Of a stretch of 64,000 nucleotides of DNA, positions 48,020-56,987 are shown piece by piece. The notes beneath the pieces are model-generated. The model ran no database searches, was not told the origin of the DNA, and saw only the letters and a list, made by a program, of their open reading frames with translations. Source of the stretch: Gallionellaceae bacterium (lineage in GTDB: Bacteria > Pseudomonadota > Gammaproteobacteria > Burkholderiales > Gallionellaceae); assembly GCA_030823955.1 (NCBI GenBank), contig JAVBYO010000010.1:29831-93830 (forward strand), written 5' to 3'. Made by a program: the position numbers and the translations under genes. Position 1 is the first letter of the stretch. Each line of letters starts with the position of its first letter.

Positions 48020-49558
48020 ATGTCTGCTGCCCGTGCCGCTACCGTACTGGCCTATCACACGCGCAGCAAACACGCACTGGATCAGTATGCCGCAGGCCCC
48101 GGTACATTGGATTGGGACACACAACCCGCAGCGTTCCGCGACTGGACTGGTACTTCACAAACTCCTTTGCCGCGCGATATCAGCGTAGCCGATATCACCT
48201 GGAATGCACTACCCGCCGCGCGAGCCCCCATGCAATTCAACGCCGCCAATCTCGGCTCGCTGCTACGACTATGTGTCGGCCTGACCGCATGGAAAGAACA
48301 TGCCGGAGCACGCTGGTCGCTGCGCGCACATCCCTCTTCCGGCAATCTGCATCCCACCGAGACCTGGTTGATCGCCTCCGGCGTGACGGGACTCGCTGAC
48401 GGCCTGTATCACTACCACAACCTGCATCACGCTCTGGAGCGCCGCGCATGGGGAGGGGCGACAGGCAACGGGGTATGCCTGGGCTTCAGCTCTATCCATT
48501 GGCGCGAAGCGTGGAAATACGGCGAGCGCGCATTCCGTTATTGCCAGCTTGATATGGGGCATGTGCTGGCCGCAGTGAGTTATGCGGCGGCATTACACGG
48601 CTGGCAGCCGCGCTTATTAAACAGAGACTCCGCCGCCGTGGCGCATGATCTGGGCCTGGATCGCACGGATGACTTTGCCGGAGTGGAAGCCGAAGAGGCG
48701 GAAGTGATGGTGGCATTACAAGCTGCCGCGACCTCTTTGCCGGAGCCTCACTGGCAACAGTGGGCGGGCAAGCCCAGCCTTCTGGATGCGCGCCCTTTGT
48801 ATCAATGGCCGGTCATCGAAGAGGTCGCGGCAGCCACGTGCGGCGCTCCACCTGCGACAGCAGCGGCACCCGCACCTGCCGCAATAATCAACGATGACGG
48901 TACCGACATTCGCGCCGCGCAGGTGCTATTGAAACGCCGCAGTGCCCAAGCATTCGACGGGCAATCGGTGCTGCCGTATGCCGTGTTGCATCGCATACTT
49001 TCCGCGTTATTGCCGGGCGGCTCACCGGTTTGGAAGCTGTGGACACATCCGGCGCGCGTGCATCCGGTGCTGCTGGTACATCGTGTGGCAGACATCGCGC
49101 CCGGCGTGTACGTGATGCCGCGCAGCGATACGGCCAGGGATTCGTTGCAGACGGCATTTCGCTCCAGTTTCTCATGGCAACCCGCAGACACTGAATTGCC
49201 GTTGTTTCAACTCGTCGCGGCACGTGCCGGCAAGACAGCGCGCACGTTATCCTGCCATCAGGACATCGCCACACAATGCGCGCTCACTTTTATCATGGTC
49301 GCCGAATTCGCCGCCCCTATCGCCGCCGACCCGGCGGCTTATCGTCATCTGCATTGGGAGGCGGGCATGCTGGGACACATTATCACGCTGCAAGCCGAGG
49401 CTGCCGGATGGCGCGGCACCGGTATCGGCTGCTTCTTCGATGATGCCGTGCATGAAGTGCTCGGCATCAAGAGCGATGCCTTCCAGGTGATCTACCACTA
49501 TGCAGTGGGTATGGCGCTGGATGATCCGCGCATCGCCACTGCGCCCGCCTACCCATGA
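48020..49558 (+). CDS. Tandem SagB/nitroreductase-type flavoprotein of the nif operon
   Basis: A 512-residue protein with two nitroreductase-fold halves. The first (about 45-235) is SagB/ThcOx-like: HPSSGNLHPTETWL, GLYHYHNLHHALERR, WREAWKYGERAFRYCQLDMGH. After an Ala/Pro linker (near 285) the second begins LLKRRSAQAFDGQS and ends with LHWEAGMLGHII and GTGIGCFFDDAVHEVLGI. Both halves keep segments that bind FMN in this superfamily. SagB-type enzymes oxidise or reduce small heterocycles, but the substrate here is unknown. It overlaps no gene but sits two bases behind nifZ and just before an ankyrin gene. Confidence 0.75.
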   Translation: MSAARAATVLAYHTRSKHALDQYAAGPGTLDWDTQPAAFRDWTGTSQTPLPRDISVADITWNALPAARAPMQFNAANLGSLLRLCVGLTAWKEHAGARWSLRAHPSSGNLHPTETWLIASGVTGLADGLYHYHNLHHALERRAWGGATGNGVCLGFSSIHWREAWKYGERAFRYCQLDMGHVLAAVSYAAALHGWQPRLLNRDSAAVAHDLGLDRTDDFAGVEAEEAEVMVALQAAATSLPEPHWQQWAGKPSLLDARPLYQWPVIEEVAAATCGAPPATAAAPAPAAIINDDGTDIRAAQVLLKRRSAQAFDGQSVLPYAVLHRILSALLPGGSPVWKLWTHPARVHPVLLVHRVADIAPGVYVMPRSDTARDSLQTAFRSSFSWQPADTELPLFQLVAARAGKTARTLSCHQDIATQCALTFIMVAEFAAPIAADPAAYRHLHWEAGMLGHIITLQAEAAGWRGTGIGCFFDDAVHEVLGIKSDAFQVIYHYAVGMALDDPRIATAPAYP

Positions 49559-49572
49559 ATCAGGAATCCCGG

Positions 49573-50037
49573 ATGAACGATCAAAAGCTTAACGCGTGGC
49601 TGTTGCAAAACAAGTTCGATATATCCGAGCCGTTGCAGATCAACCAAACCATCACCAATGCCACCACACCGCTGATGCACGCAGCCCGCTTGGGTGACCT
49701 TGAGGTGCTGAATGCCTTGCTGGCGCGCGGCGCCGATCCGGCTTTGCTGAATGCCGATAACAACGGCGCGCTGTGGTTCGCCTGCTTTGCCGACAGCGAA
49801 ATTTGTGCCACCACACTCATCCGTGCCGGTGCAGCGCTCGACACCCGTAATGTGAACGGTGCGACCGCCTTGATCTATTGCGCATCGGCGGGCAAGTCGC
49901 CGCTGGTGCGCTTGCTGCTGGATGCCGGTGCCGATACGGAGCTGATGACACTGGATGATTTCACCGCACTGGAACTGGCCGCAAATCGCGAATGTATGAA
50001 GATGCTCAAACCGGCGAAGGTCACGGCGCATGTCTGA
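49573..50037 (+). CDS. Ankyrin-repeat protein of the nif operon
   Basis: A 154-residue protein with about three to four ankyrin repeats: TPLMHAARLGDLEVLNALLARGADP, GALWFACFADSEICATTLIRAGA and ATALIYCASAGKSPLVRLLLDAGAD. It is likely a protein-protein adaptor in the cytoplasm. AGGAA lies six bases before this ATG; an in-frame ATG at 49555 that overlaps the previous stop (ATGA) is an alternative. Partner unknown; the adjacent flavoprotein or nitrogenase proteins are candidates. It overlaps the following gene by eight bases. Confidence 0.82.
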   Translation: MNDQKLNAWLLQNKFDISEPLQINQTITNATTPLMHAARLGDLEVLNALLARGADPALLNADNNGALWFACFADSEICATTLIRAGAALDTRNVNGATALIYCASAGKSPLVRLLLDAGADTELMTLDDFTALELAANRECMKMLKPAKVTAHV

Positions 50038-50356
50038 ACTCTCCGCGCTGCCGTTTAAAGTAAGCGCCATACAACACCGCTTGCTGGGCAAACAGATACA
50101 CCTGCAATTGGCTGATGCTTTCGTGTTGAAGCTGACTCAGGCGGAGGCTTCCAGCCTGTCTTTCGCACTGGTTGCGGTAAAGAATGGCGTCAGTCCGGAA
50201 CGCGAGATATACATGAGCCCTATCGCCAGCGATGTCGCATTTGTCGGCACGGTGGATGAAGCGGGCATAGGTATTGCCACCGCCGGAACAGGGTTAAAGC
50301 TGAGTTGGGACGAGGTCGAAGCACTGGCAATGGGGTTGGCAAGCCACCTCAACTGA
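50030..50356 (+). CDS. Uncharacterised protein at the end of the nif operon
   Basis: A 108-residue, soluble protein with no cysteines. The sequence reads FKVSAIQHRLLGKQIHLQL, then QAEASSLSFALVAVKNG, and ends with LKLSWDEVEALAMGLASHL, an alpha/beta mix without a recognisable motif. It overlaps the ankyrin gene by eight bases, so co-translation is likely. It is the last gene of the nif cluster, before a 98-base gap with two inverted repeats. Confidence 0.7.
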   Translation: MSELSALPFKVSAIQHRLLGKQIHLQLADAFVLKLTQAEASSLSFALVAVKNGVSPEREIYMSPIASDVAFVGTVDEAGIGIATAGTGLKLSWDEVEALAMGLASHLN

Positions 50357-50372
50357 CACAATATTTCAAGTT

Positions 50373-50440
50373 TTTGCGGCGATTGCCGCAAAGGAACAGG
50401 TATGGATGAATTTTCATTTCGCCTGCAATCACAATTCATC
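50373..50440. other. Two inverted repeats in the chemoreceptor leader
   Basis: A perfect hairpin TTTGCGGC-GATT-GCCGCAAA (50373-50392) is followed by GATGAATT (50405-50412) and AATTCATC (50433-50440). No T-run follows the first, so it is not a standard terminator. GGGAGAG at 50445-50451 is the ribosome site of the next gene. Confidence 0.5.
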
Positions 50441-50454
50441 TCCTGGGAGAGATC

Positions 50455-52092
50455 ATGCTAAATACATTAAGTCTCAAGCAACGCTTTGCAGTGCTGGTCG
50501 TGGCCGTGGCACTGGGCAATCTGGTGCTGGGCGGATGGTTCTACAAAACTCTGGCTGAAATGAAGGTGGGCGGTCCGGTCTATACCGAGATCGTTTTGGG
50601 CAAAGATCTGATAGCCGATATCCTGCCGCCGCCCGAATACATACTGGAGTCCTATCTGGTGACGTTGCAGATGACACGCGCCAAGCCGGATGACATGAAT
50701 GCGCTGGCCGACCGCCTCAAGACGCTGCATAACGACTACAACACCCGTCACGAGTTCTGGAAACAGCAGACACTTGATGGTGATATCAAGCAGACTTTGA
50801 CCGAGACCGCTCATGCGCCCGCCGCACGCTTCTACGAGCTTGCGGAGCAACGCTTCATTCCCGCCGCCTTGTCCGGCGACCACGATGCCATGTCGGAAGT
50901 ATTGAGACCCATGAGTGCCGCCTATGAAGAGCACCGCAAAGCCATTGATACCGTGGTCAGCCTCACCAACGCGGCCAATGCCCGCATCGAAGCCGAAGCT
51001 TCGGCCACTTTGACCCGTGCGAACTGGGGTGTGCTCGCCGTATTTGTGCTGGCCTTGGGTGTCGTCATCACCATTGCGATGCTGGTAGCCAACAGCATCA
51101 TGCGCCGGCTTGGCGGCGAGCCGGACTATGCGGCAAACATCGCCGCGCGTATCGCCAAAGGTGACCTGAGCGGCTCGATCCAAATTGACGGAAAGAACCA
51201 AGACAGCCTGATCGCCTCGCTCGGCGCCATGCAGAACCAGCTGCGCAGCATGATGAGCGATCTGCGCAACAGCTCGCAAAAGCTGTTTCAGTCTTCCGGC
51301 GAACTTGCCACCACCATGAACGCTCTGTCCGAAACGGGCAAAGCACAAGCCGATTCGGCCACCGGCATGGCGGCCAGCGTGGAAGAGATGACCGTGAGTA
51401 TCAGCCACATCAGTGATCGCGCAGGCGAGGCGCATCAAATGTCGGAAGATGCGGGACGCAAATCCAGTGCATCGGGGCAGGTGGTAAAACAGTCCGCCGA
51501 CGAGATGCGCCACATCTCGGAATCCGTCACCGAGGCCGCACAGAAGATTTCCGCACTGGAAGCGGCGGCGACCGAGATATCCACCATCGTCAAAGTCATC
51601 CGCGAGATCGCCGACCAGACCAATCTGCTGGCGCTCAATGCGGCCATAGAGGCCGCACGTGCCGGCGAACAGGGGCGCGGCTTTGCGGTGGTTGCCGATG
51701 AAGTTCGCAAACTGGCGGAACGCACCGGGCACTCCACACAGGAGATCAGCACAATGGTCGAGCGCATTCAGGGCATCACCCGCGAGGCTGTGAGCGGAAT
51801 GTCAGCAAATGTCGCCCAAGTGAATCAAAGTGCCGGACTCGCCCAACAAACAGGGCAGTCTATCAACGACATCCAGGAAGCATCGCAGCGCGTGCTCTCT
51901 GCGGTAAACGATATGGCCTCAGCACTGTCGCAACAATCAGCGGCCTCTCAAGACATCGCGCGCAATGTAGAACATATCGCGCAGATGACTGAATCCTCGT
52001 CCGCCGCAATGGCCCAGGCCTCGTCGCTGGCGGGAACACTGGAGCAATCGGCCAGCGAGTTGGATAACATGGTGGGCCACTTCAAACTCTGA
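50455..52092 (+). CDS. Methyl-accepting chemotaxis protein
   Basis: A 545-residue transmembrane receptor. TM1 (about 10-30), a periplasmic helical sensor domain (30-190) containing [18 protein letters not shown]2 (about 195-215), HAMP, and a cytoplasmic signalling hairpin with [30 protein letters not shown] at its tip, near residue 390. The sensor looks like an sCache-unlike four-helix type; the ligand is unknown. It lies 98 bases behind the last nif gene and might steer cells towards niches suited for nitrogen fixation, which is inference only. Confidence 0.95.
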   Translation: MLNTLSLKQRFAVLVVAVALGNLVLGGWFYKTLAEMKVGGPVYTEIVLGKDLIADILPPPEYILESYLVTLQMTRAKPDDMNALADRLKTLHNDYNTRHEFWKQQTLDGDIKQTLTETAHAPAARFYELAEQRFIPAALSGDHDAMSEVLRPMSAAYEEHRKAIDTVVSLTNAANARIEAEASATLTRANWGVLAVFVLALGVVITIAMLVANSIMRRLGGEPDYAANIAARIAKGDLSGSIQIDGKNQDSLIASLGAMQNQLRSMMSDLRNSSQKLFQSSGELATTMNALSETGKAQADSATGMAASVEEMTVSISHISDRAGEAHQMSEDAGRKSSASGQVVKQSADEMRHISESVTEAAQKISALEAAATEISTIVKVIREIADQTNLLALNAAIEAARAGEQGRGFAVVADEVRKLAERTGHSTQEISTMVERIQGITREAVSGMSANVAQVNQSAGLAQQTGQSINDIQEASQRVLSAVNDMASALSQQSAASQDIARNVEHIAQMTESSSAAMAQASSLAGTLEQSASELDNMVGHFKL

Positions 52093-52133
52093 TCGGATCG
52101 GGCTTTTGGAGCGGGGCGCGGTAGCGGATGACG

Positions 52134-52460
52134 TTACGCCTGCCAGACCCCGAAGCCCGATTCGCGCAGATCGATTCCCAGTTCCACTTCTTTGTCCCGG
52201 GCTGATTCATAGGACATCGGGTTGTACGCCTCGTAAAGGTCTGGCCACAATCTCAGGCCATATTGCTTCACGTAGCGGTTGGCCTGGATACCGGCTTTGT
52301 GTTTGTCAAAACGCACATCCGGATCCAGTCCGGTCATGCCGACATAGACACACGGCTTGCCCGCTTGATAGTTCGGATTGCATTTCTTGAATTTTCCCTC
52401 GTGCAGCACCTCTCTGGACAGCTCGACCACGTAGACACTGTAATGGTTGCGTTTGCCCAT
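52134..52460 (-). CDS. Small GIY-YIG-like nuclease-fold protein
   Basis: A 108-residue protein starting at an ATG at 52460 (MGKRNHYSVYVVELS). CVYVGMTGLDPDVRFDKHKAG carries the VYVG half of a GIY-YIG-like core and an Arg/His pair typical of the catalytic helix, followed by RYVKQYGLRLWPDLYEAY. A second acidic residue (near KEVELGIDLRE) could complete the site. The group is not characterised. It follows the glutaredoxin gene on the minus strand with a 29-base gap, at the end of the his-tat run. Confidence 0.7.
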   Translation of the reverse strand: MGKRNHYSVYVVELSREVLHEGKFKKCNPNYQAGKPCVYVGMTGLDPDVRFDKHKAGIQANRYVKQYGLRLWPDLYEAYNPMSYESARDKEVELGIDLRESGFGVWQA

Positions 52461-52489
52461 TCTGGTACGGGGTATGGCGGACAATCGGC

Positions 52490-52885
52490 TCAGACCGCCG
52501 GAGAGAATCGCTTCTGCAAATAAGCAATGATCTTGCCAGATTCGTATAACCACTGGCTGTCACCCTGCTCATCCACGATCTGTAGGCAGGGCACTTGCAG
52601 CGTTCCGCCGCCCCGCAACAATACGCTGCGATTCTGTTCGTCATGCTGTGCATCGCGCAGCTCGATGTTCAGCGACAAGCGGCGGATCTCGCGCCGGACT
52701 TTGATGCAGAACGGGCAGGTTTTGAATTGATACAACACCAGATTGTGCGTCTGTGCATCAACACGCTGCTGCTCATCAGCTGCACGGACGATACCTTTGG
52801 GTGTTGTCACGATCTCCCATAGCAGCATGAACGGCGCGAGTACGATACGCAGCGTTCTAAAGAACATTCTGATTGTCCATCTCAT
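52490..52885 (-). CDS. Membrane-anchored glutaredoxin-like protein
   Basis: A 131-residue protein. I chose the ATG at 52885, with GGAG nine bases before it; a TTG at 52903 is in frame. An N-terminal hydrophobic segment (MFFRTLRIVLAPFMLLWEIV) probably anchors it. The glutaredoxin domain has LYQFKTCPFCIKVRRE with the CPFC site, VPCLQIVDEQG with the cis-Pro, and a C-terminal helix with GKIIAYLQKRF. It lies 33 bases behind tatC and may be co-transcribed with it. Confidence 0.85.
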   Translation of the reverse strand: MRWTIRMFFRTLRIVLAPFMLLWEIVTTPKGIVRAADEQQRVDAQTHNLVLYQFKTCPFCIKVRREIRRLSLNIELRDAQHDEQNRSVLLRGGGTLQVPCLQIVDEQGDSQWLYESGKIIAYLQKRFSPAV

Positions 52886-52918
52886 CCGAGAATACTCCGG
52901 CAATGTGCAGCTCCCGCT

Positions 52919-53656
52919 TCAACCCGCATCATTCATCCGTGGCGGTGAACCGACCATCCATCCAGCCACCACGATACCCGCCTCGTACAGCAGCCACAGC
53001 GGCATCGCCAGCATGAATTGCGACACCACATCGGGCGGAGTGAAGATTGCGCCGGCGACAAAAGCGCCGACGATGACGTAAGGGCGGATCTCGCGCAATT
53101 TGGCGGTGCTCACCATTCCGGTCTTGACCAGCAATATCACCGCGATGGGAACCTGAAATGTGATGCCAAAAGCGACGAACATGCTCAGTACAAAGCTGAG
53201 GTACTTGTCGATATCGGTCATCACCGCCACACCTGCGGGCGCGCTTGCGGTGATAAAACCGAACACCACTGGGAACACCGCAAAGTAGGCGAATGCCATG
53301 CCACTGAAGAACAACAGCAGGCTGGCGGCAACCAGCGGGAACACCCAGCGCTTCTCGTGCTCATAGAGGCCCGGCGCAATGAAACGCCACAGCTGATAGA
53401 GGATGTACGGTAACGCGACAAGGAAAGCCGCCATCAAGGCGACCTTCAGCGGGACGAAGAACGGCGTGGTGACATCCGTGGCGATCATCTGTCCGCCCTT
53501 GGGCAGTTTGGACAACATCGGCTGCGCCAGCAGTGAATACAGATCTGCGGCCCACGGAACCAGGCAGATAAACACCAACAGCAGCGCCACGACAGAATTC
53601 AACATGCGCTTGCGCAGCTCCAGCAGATGGGCGATCAGATTCTCGGTGGCACTCAT
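52919..53656 (-). CDS. tatC: Twin-arginine translocase TatC
   Basis: A 245-residue polytopic protein with six predicted helices. LIAHLLELRKRML is the conserved N-terminal signal-recognition segment; FFVPLKVALMAAFLVALPYILYQ and the TPPDVVSQFMLAMPLWLLYEAGI segment are typical. It is the receptor for Tat signal peptides together with TatB. The ATG overlaps the tatB stop by one base. Confidence 0.97.
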   Translation of the reverse strand: MSATENLIAHLLELRKRMLNSVVALLLVFICLVPWAADLYSLLAQPMLSKLPKGGQMIATDVTTPFFVPLKVALMAAFLVALPYILYQLWRFIAPGLYEHEKRWVFPLVAASLLLFFSGMAFAYFAVFPVVFGFITASAPAGVAVMTDIDKYLSFVLSMFVAFGITFQVPIAVILLVKTGMVSTAKLREIRPYVIVGAFVAGAIFTPPDVVSQFMLAMPLWLLYEAGIVVAGWMVGSPPRMNDAG

Positions 53657-54042
53657 CAGTCGATGGGAAATCTTTGTTGTTCGGGAGGCTTTGTTTCCGG
53701 TGCAGCCGGTTCTCTGGCACGCAGTATCTGCTCGGTGTAGTTCTTGGTGGATGCAGGCTGGGCTGTGTCGAGTTGCTGCAGGTGCTGATCCAGTTGTTGC
53801 ACTGTTCTTCCGACCGCTTGTTCGGCGGAGTCCACTTCCTGTTGCACCTGCTGTTGTGTCTGGCGCAACTCATCCAGCGCCATATCGCGCGAAATATCGC
53901 TCTTGATTCCGCTCACATAACGCTGCAAACGGCCCAGCAAGTGACCCGCAGTTCTGGCCACCTTGGGCAGCCGCTCGGGGCCGATGACGATGAGCGCGAC
54001 CACTGCGATCACCACCATCTCGGAAAAACCGATGTCGAACAT
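53656..54042 (-). CDS. tatB: Twin-arginine translocase TatB
   Basis: A 128-residue protein. It starts with [26 protein letters not shown], the short membrane helix and conserved GPERLP hinge of TatB. The amphipathic helix and a long Gln/Glu-rich coiled coil follow ([20 protein letters not shown]). The C-terminus is acidic and Pro-rich. The order tatA-tatB-tatC is conserved. Confidence 0.96.
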   Translation of the reverse strand: MFDIGFSEMVVIAVVALIVIGPERLPKVARTAGHLLGRLQRYVSGIKSDISRDMALDELRQTQQQVQQEVDSAEQAVGRTVQQLDQHLQQLDTAQPASTKNYTEQILRAREPAAPETKPPEQQRFPID

Positions 54043-54057
54043 ATCGGAAAGTCAGAC

Positions 54058-54276
54058 TCAAACCTTGGTTTGGGTCTTCTCTTTCACTTCGCCCTCGATG
54101 GTCTTGTCGTCATGGGTGACCTGCTTCGGGGATTCTTCGCCATTCTTCATGCCATCTTTGAATCCCTTCACCGCACCACCCAAATCTTCGCCGATGTTGC
54201 GCAATTTTTTGGTGCCGAAGATCAGAACCACAACCAGCAACACGATCAACCAATGCCAGATACTGAACGAACCCAT
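54058..54276 (-). CDS. tatA: Twin-arginine translocase TatA
   Basis: A 72-residue pore component: [20 protein letters not shown] followed by the [20 protein letters not shown] amphipathic helix and a charged tail. It is separated from tatB by 15 bases. Confidence 0.97.
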   Translation of the reverse strand: MGSFSIWHWLIVLLVVVLIFGTKKLRNIGEDLGGAVKGFKDGMKNGEESPKQVTHDDKTIEGEVKEKTQTKV

Positions 54277-54294
54277 GATGCGCTCCTTATGAGA

Positions 54295-54645
54295 TTAACT
54301 GCGTTTGACCATAGGCGGGATATTGCCGCCGCCGATGACATGAATATGCAAATGAAACACTTCCTGCCCGCCACCCTTGCCACTGTTGATGACGGTGCGG
54401 AAGCCGTTCTCCAGTCCCTGCGCTTTCGCCAATGCGGGGGCCAGTACCAGCATCTTGCCCAATAATGCCGCATGGCACTCTTCCGCCTCGAGCAGAGAAA
54501 CCAGATGCAGCTTCGGCACCAGCATGAAATGTACCGGTGCGACCGGGTTGATATCGTGGAAGGCGAACACTTCGTCGTCTTCATATATTTTGCGACTGGG
54601 GATCTCGCCGCGCACGATCTTGCAGAAGATGCAGTTATCGCTCAT
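54295..54645 (-). CDS. hinT: HIT family protein (HinT-like)
   Basis: A 116-residue nucleotide-binding hydrolase. The N-terminal [20 protein letters not shown] and the C-terminal histidine triad HLHIHVIGG (with QEVFHLHIH) are canonical. HinT hydrolyses adenosine phosphoramidates. The start is taken at 54645, overlapping the hisE stop by ATGA. hisE-hinT-tatA order is common in betaproteobacteria. Confidence 0.96.
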   Translation of the reverse strand: MSDNCIFCKIVRGEIPSRKIYEDDEVFAFHDINPVAPVHFMLVPKLHLVSLLEAEECHAALLGKMLVLAPALAKAQGLENGFRTVINSGKGGGQEVFHLHIHVIGGGNIPPMVKRS

Positions 54646-54959
54646 TTGCGGCTGGCCTTTTCTGCGATGCCTGATACACCTTCGCGTCTGGCCAGTTCGT
54701 TCAACACATCGTCGGCACTCAGCCCTTTTTGTGCCAGCAACACCATCGTGTGGAACCACAGATCGGCAACTTCGTATACCAAATGTTGCTTATCTGCATC
54801 CTTGGCTGCCAGCAGCACTTCGCCCGCTTCCTCGATCACTTTTTTCAGAATGGCATCATCACCCTTGCTGAACAGCTTGGCGACGTAGGACGACTCCGGA
54901 GCTGCACCCTTGCGCGCTTCCAGTGTCTCGGTCAATCGTTGCAGGATGTCGTTGTTCAT
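54642..54959 (-). CDS. hisE: Phosphoribosyl-ATP pyrophosphatase
   Basis: A 105-residue all-helical MazG-like enzyme for the second step of histidine synthesis. The metal-binding core is [16 protein letters not shown] with [17 protein letters not shown]. Its ATG overlaps the hisI stop (ATGA). Confidence 0.97.
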   Translation of the reverse strand: MNNDILQRLTETLEARKGAAPESSYVAKLFSKGDDAILKKVIEEAGEVLLAAKDADKQHLVYEVADLWFHTMVLLAQKGLSADDVLNELARREGVSGIAEKASRK

Positions 54960-55354
54960 TTTTTATATATCTCGTCGGGAGATTTCAACACGGCATCGAC
55001 CTCGAGCCATTGCCCCTGTTCCAGTTTGCTGTAGAAGCAACTCGCGCGCCCGGTATGGCAGGCGATACCGCCCTGTTGTTGCACCTGCAACAGGATTACA
55101 TCACCGTCGCAATCGAGCCGTATCTCTTTCACCGTCTGAATATGTCCGGACTCTTCACCCTTATGCCACAGTTTCTTGCGCGAGCGCGACCAGTATATCG
55201 CCTCGCTCTTCTGCCAGGTCAGTTGCAACGCCTCGCGGTTCATCCAGGCCACCATCAGCACACGGCCGGTCGCCGCATCCTGCGCGATGGCGGGAACAAG
55301 GCCGTCTTCCGACCAGTTCACTTTATTCAGCCAGGCTTCACTCTTTGTTTTCAT
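54956..55354 (-). CDS. hisI: Phosphoribosyl-AMP cyclohydrolase
   Basis: A 132-residue zinc/magnesium enzyme for step three of histidine synthesis, without the fused HisE domain of enterics. [38 protein letters not shown] and the CHTGRASCF motif hold the metal ligands (the two Cys of the latter and DCD). The start is placed at 55354 ([12 protein letters not shown]). A repeat lies between it and hisF. Confidence 0.97.
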   Translation of the reverse strand: MKTKSEAWLNKVNWSEDGLVPAIAQDAATGRVLMVAWMNREALQLTWQKSEAIYWSRSRKKLWHKGEESGHIQTVKEIRLDCDGDVILLQVQQQGGIACHTGRASCFYSKLEQGQWLEVDAVLKSPDEIYKK

Positions 55355-55377
55355 CAAAAACAACCCTAAAACTTATC

Positions 55378-55445
55378 CGCAGATTTCGCAGATTAACGCA
55401 GATTTCAAAACCGCCCGCTTACCCAAATCTGCGTAATCTGCGGGC
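55378..55445. repeat. Repeat of the CCGCAGATTACGCAGATT type between hisF and hisI
   Basis: Left part CCGCAGATTTCGCAGATT with a further GCAGATTT unit, right part AAATCTGCGTAATCTGCGGG, an inverted relation. It occupies the hisF-hisI gap and is transcribed in the his operon. Such ATCTGCGTAATCTGCGG strings are scattered in many bacterial genomes. Confidence 0.55.
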
Positions 55446-55452
55446 AAGGGTT

Positions 55453-56211
55453 TTACAGTCTCACCTCGATACCTTGTTGCGACATGTACTGCTTGGCTTG
55501 CTGCACGGTGTATTCGCCGAAGTGGAAAATACTCGCGGCCAGCACGGCATCCGCGCCGCCTTGTTTTACGCCGTCGGCCAAGTGTTGCAGATTGCCCACG
55601 CCGCCACTAGCGATCACCGGGATCTCCAGTGCGTCGGTCACCGCACGTGTCAGTGCCAGATCGAAACCGCGCTTCTGCCCGTCCTGATCCATGCTGGTCA
55701 GCAGGATCTCGCCCGCGCCCAAGCTTTGCATCTTCTTCGCCCACTCGATCACATCCAACCCGGTCGCCTTGCGCCCGCCGTGCGTGAACACTTCCCACTT
55801 GCCCGGCGCTGTTTGTTTGGCATCGATAGCCACCACGATGCACTGCGAACCGTAGCGCGCCGATGCATCCGCCACCAGTTGCGGATTCACCACTGCCGAG
55901 GTGTTGATGCTGACCTTGTCCGCTCCGGCATTGAGCAGGTTGCGCACATCCTGCACCTCGCGCACGCCGCCACCAACGGTGAGCGGAATGAATACCTGCT
56001 CCGCGACCTGTTCGATGATGCGGAAAATGATGCCGCGATCATCGGAACTGGCGGTGATGTCAAGAAAGGTAAGTTCGTCGGCACCCTGCTCGTCATAACG
56101 CTTGGCGATCTCCACCGGATCGCCGGCATCGCGCAGCTCGACGAAGCTGACGCCTTTGACCACGCGACCGGCGGTCACATCGAGACAGGGGATGATACGT
56201 TTAGCGAGCAT
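55453..56211 (-). CDS. hisF: Imidazole glycerol phosphate synthase cyclase subunit
   Basis: A 252-residue beta-alpha barrel that closes the imidazole ring with ammonia from HisH. The catalytic Asp is in [25 protein letters not shown] and VSINTSAV mark the barrel, and [13 protein letters not shown] with the second catalytic Asp and [11 protein letters not shown] complete it. It overlaps hisA by one base. Confidence 0.98.
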   Translation of the reverse strand: MLAKRIIPCLDVTAGRVVKGVSFVELRDAGDPVEIAKRYDEQGADELTFLDITASSDDRGIIFRIIEQVAEQVFIPLTVGGGVREVQDVRNLLNAGADKVSINTSAVVNPQLVADASARYGSQCIVVAIDAKQTAPGKWEVFTHGGRKATGLDVIEWAKKMQSLGAGEILLTSMDQDGQKRGFDLALTRAVTDALEIPVIASGGVGNLQHLADGVKQGGADAVLAASIFHFGEYTVQQAKQYMSQQGIEVRL

Positions 56212-56975
56212 CAGATCACGACGGGCGACAGCTCGTCCGCCAGCGCTTGTGCCGCGCGGAAGTCCAGCGTGCCTTCATAGATGGCGCGGCCGGTGATCGC
56301 ACCTGTGATACCTTCCGAGCGTACCGCGCACAACTTGCGCACATCATCCAGATTGGTGATGCCGCCGCTGGCGATGACCGGTACATGCAATGGCCGCGCC
56401 AGTTCCACCGTGGCTTCGATGTTCACGCCGGTCATCATGCCGTCGCGGCCGATGTCGGTGTAGATGATGGCTTCCACGCCGTAACCTTCGAAACGCTGTG
56501 CCAGATCGGCCACATCGTGGCCGGTGAGTTTCGACCAGCCATCCACCGCGACCTTGCCACCCTTGGCATCCAGACCGACCATGATGTGCCCGGGGAATGC
56601 GTCGCACGCTTCATGCAGGAAGCCAGGCACTTTGACTGCGGCGGTGCCGATGATGATATAACTCACACCGATGTCGAGATAACGCTCGATAGTTTCCAAG
56701 TCGCGGATACCGCCGCCCAGTTGCACCGGCACCTCGCTGTCGCCCATCGCTTCGATGATGCTGCGCACCGCGGCTTCGTTCTTGGGCTTGCCGGCGAACG
56801 CGCCGTTCAGATCGACCAGATGCAGGCGGCGTGCGCCCTGCTCCAGCCAGTGTCGCGCCATCGCGGCGGGATCGTCGGAGAACACGGTCGCGCCCTCCAT
56901 CACGCCCTGCCTCAGGCGCACACATTGACCGTCTTTCAAATCGATGGCGGGAATGATCAGTGTTTTAGTATCCAT
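56211..56975 (-). CDS. hisA: ProFAR isomerase (HisA)
   Basis: A 254-residue barrel enzyme (phosphoribosylformimino-5-aminoimidazole carboxamide ribotide isomerase). The catalytic Asp lies in [15 protein letters not shown], the second in [25 protein letters not shown] and [11 protein letters not shown] are phosphate-binding strands. The chain is homologous to HisF, as usual. Confidence 0.98.
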   Translation of the reverse strand: MDTKTLIIPAIDLKDGQCVRLRQGVMEGATVFSDDPAAMARHWLEQGARRLHLVDLNGAFAGKPKNEAAVRSIIEAMGDSEVPVQLGGGIRDLETIERYLDIGVSYIIIGTAAVKVPGFLHEACDAFPGHIMVGLDAKGGKVAVDGWSKLTGHDVADLAQRFEGYGVEAIIYTDIGRDGMMTGVNIEATVELARPLHVPVIASGGITNLDDVRKLCAVRSEGITGAITGRAIYEGTLDFRAAQALADELSPVVI

Positions 56976-56987
56976 AATTCAGGGCGG

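Noticed and set aside
50373..50392. Rho-independent terminator ending the nif operon
   Set aside because: The stem is perfect, but the following bases are AGGAAC-type without a T-run on either strand.
54910..56280. Plus-strand open frame of 456 codons across hisI and hisF
   Set aside because: Antisense shadow of overlapping his genes; no signal for initiation.
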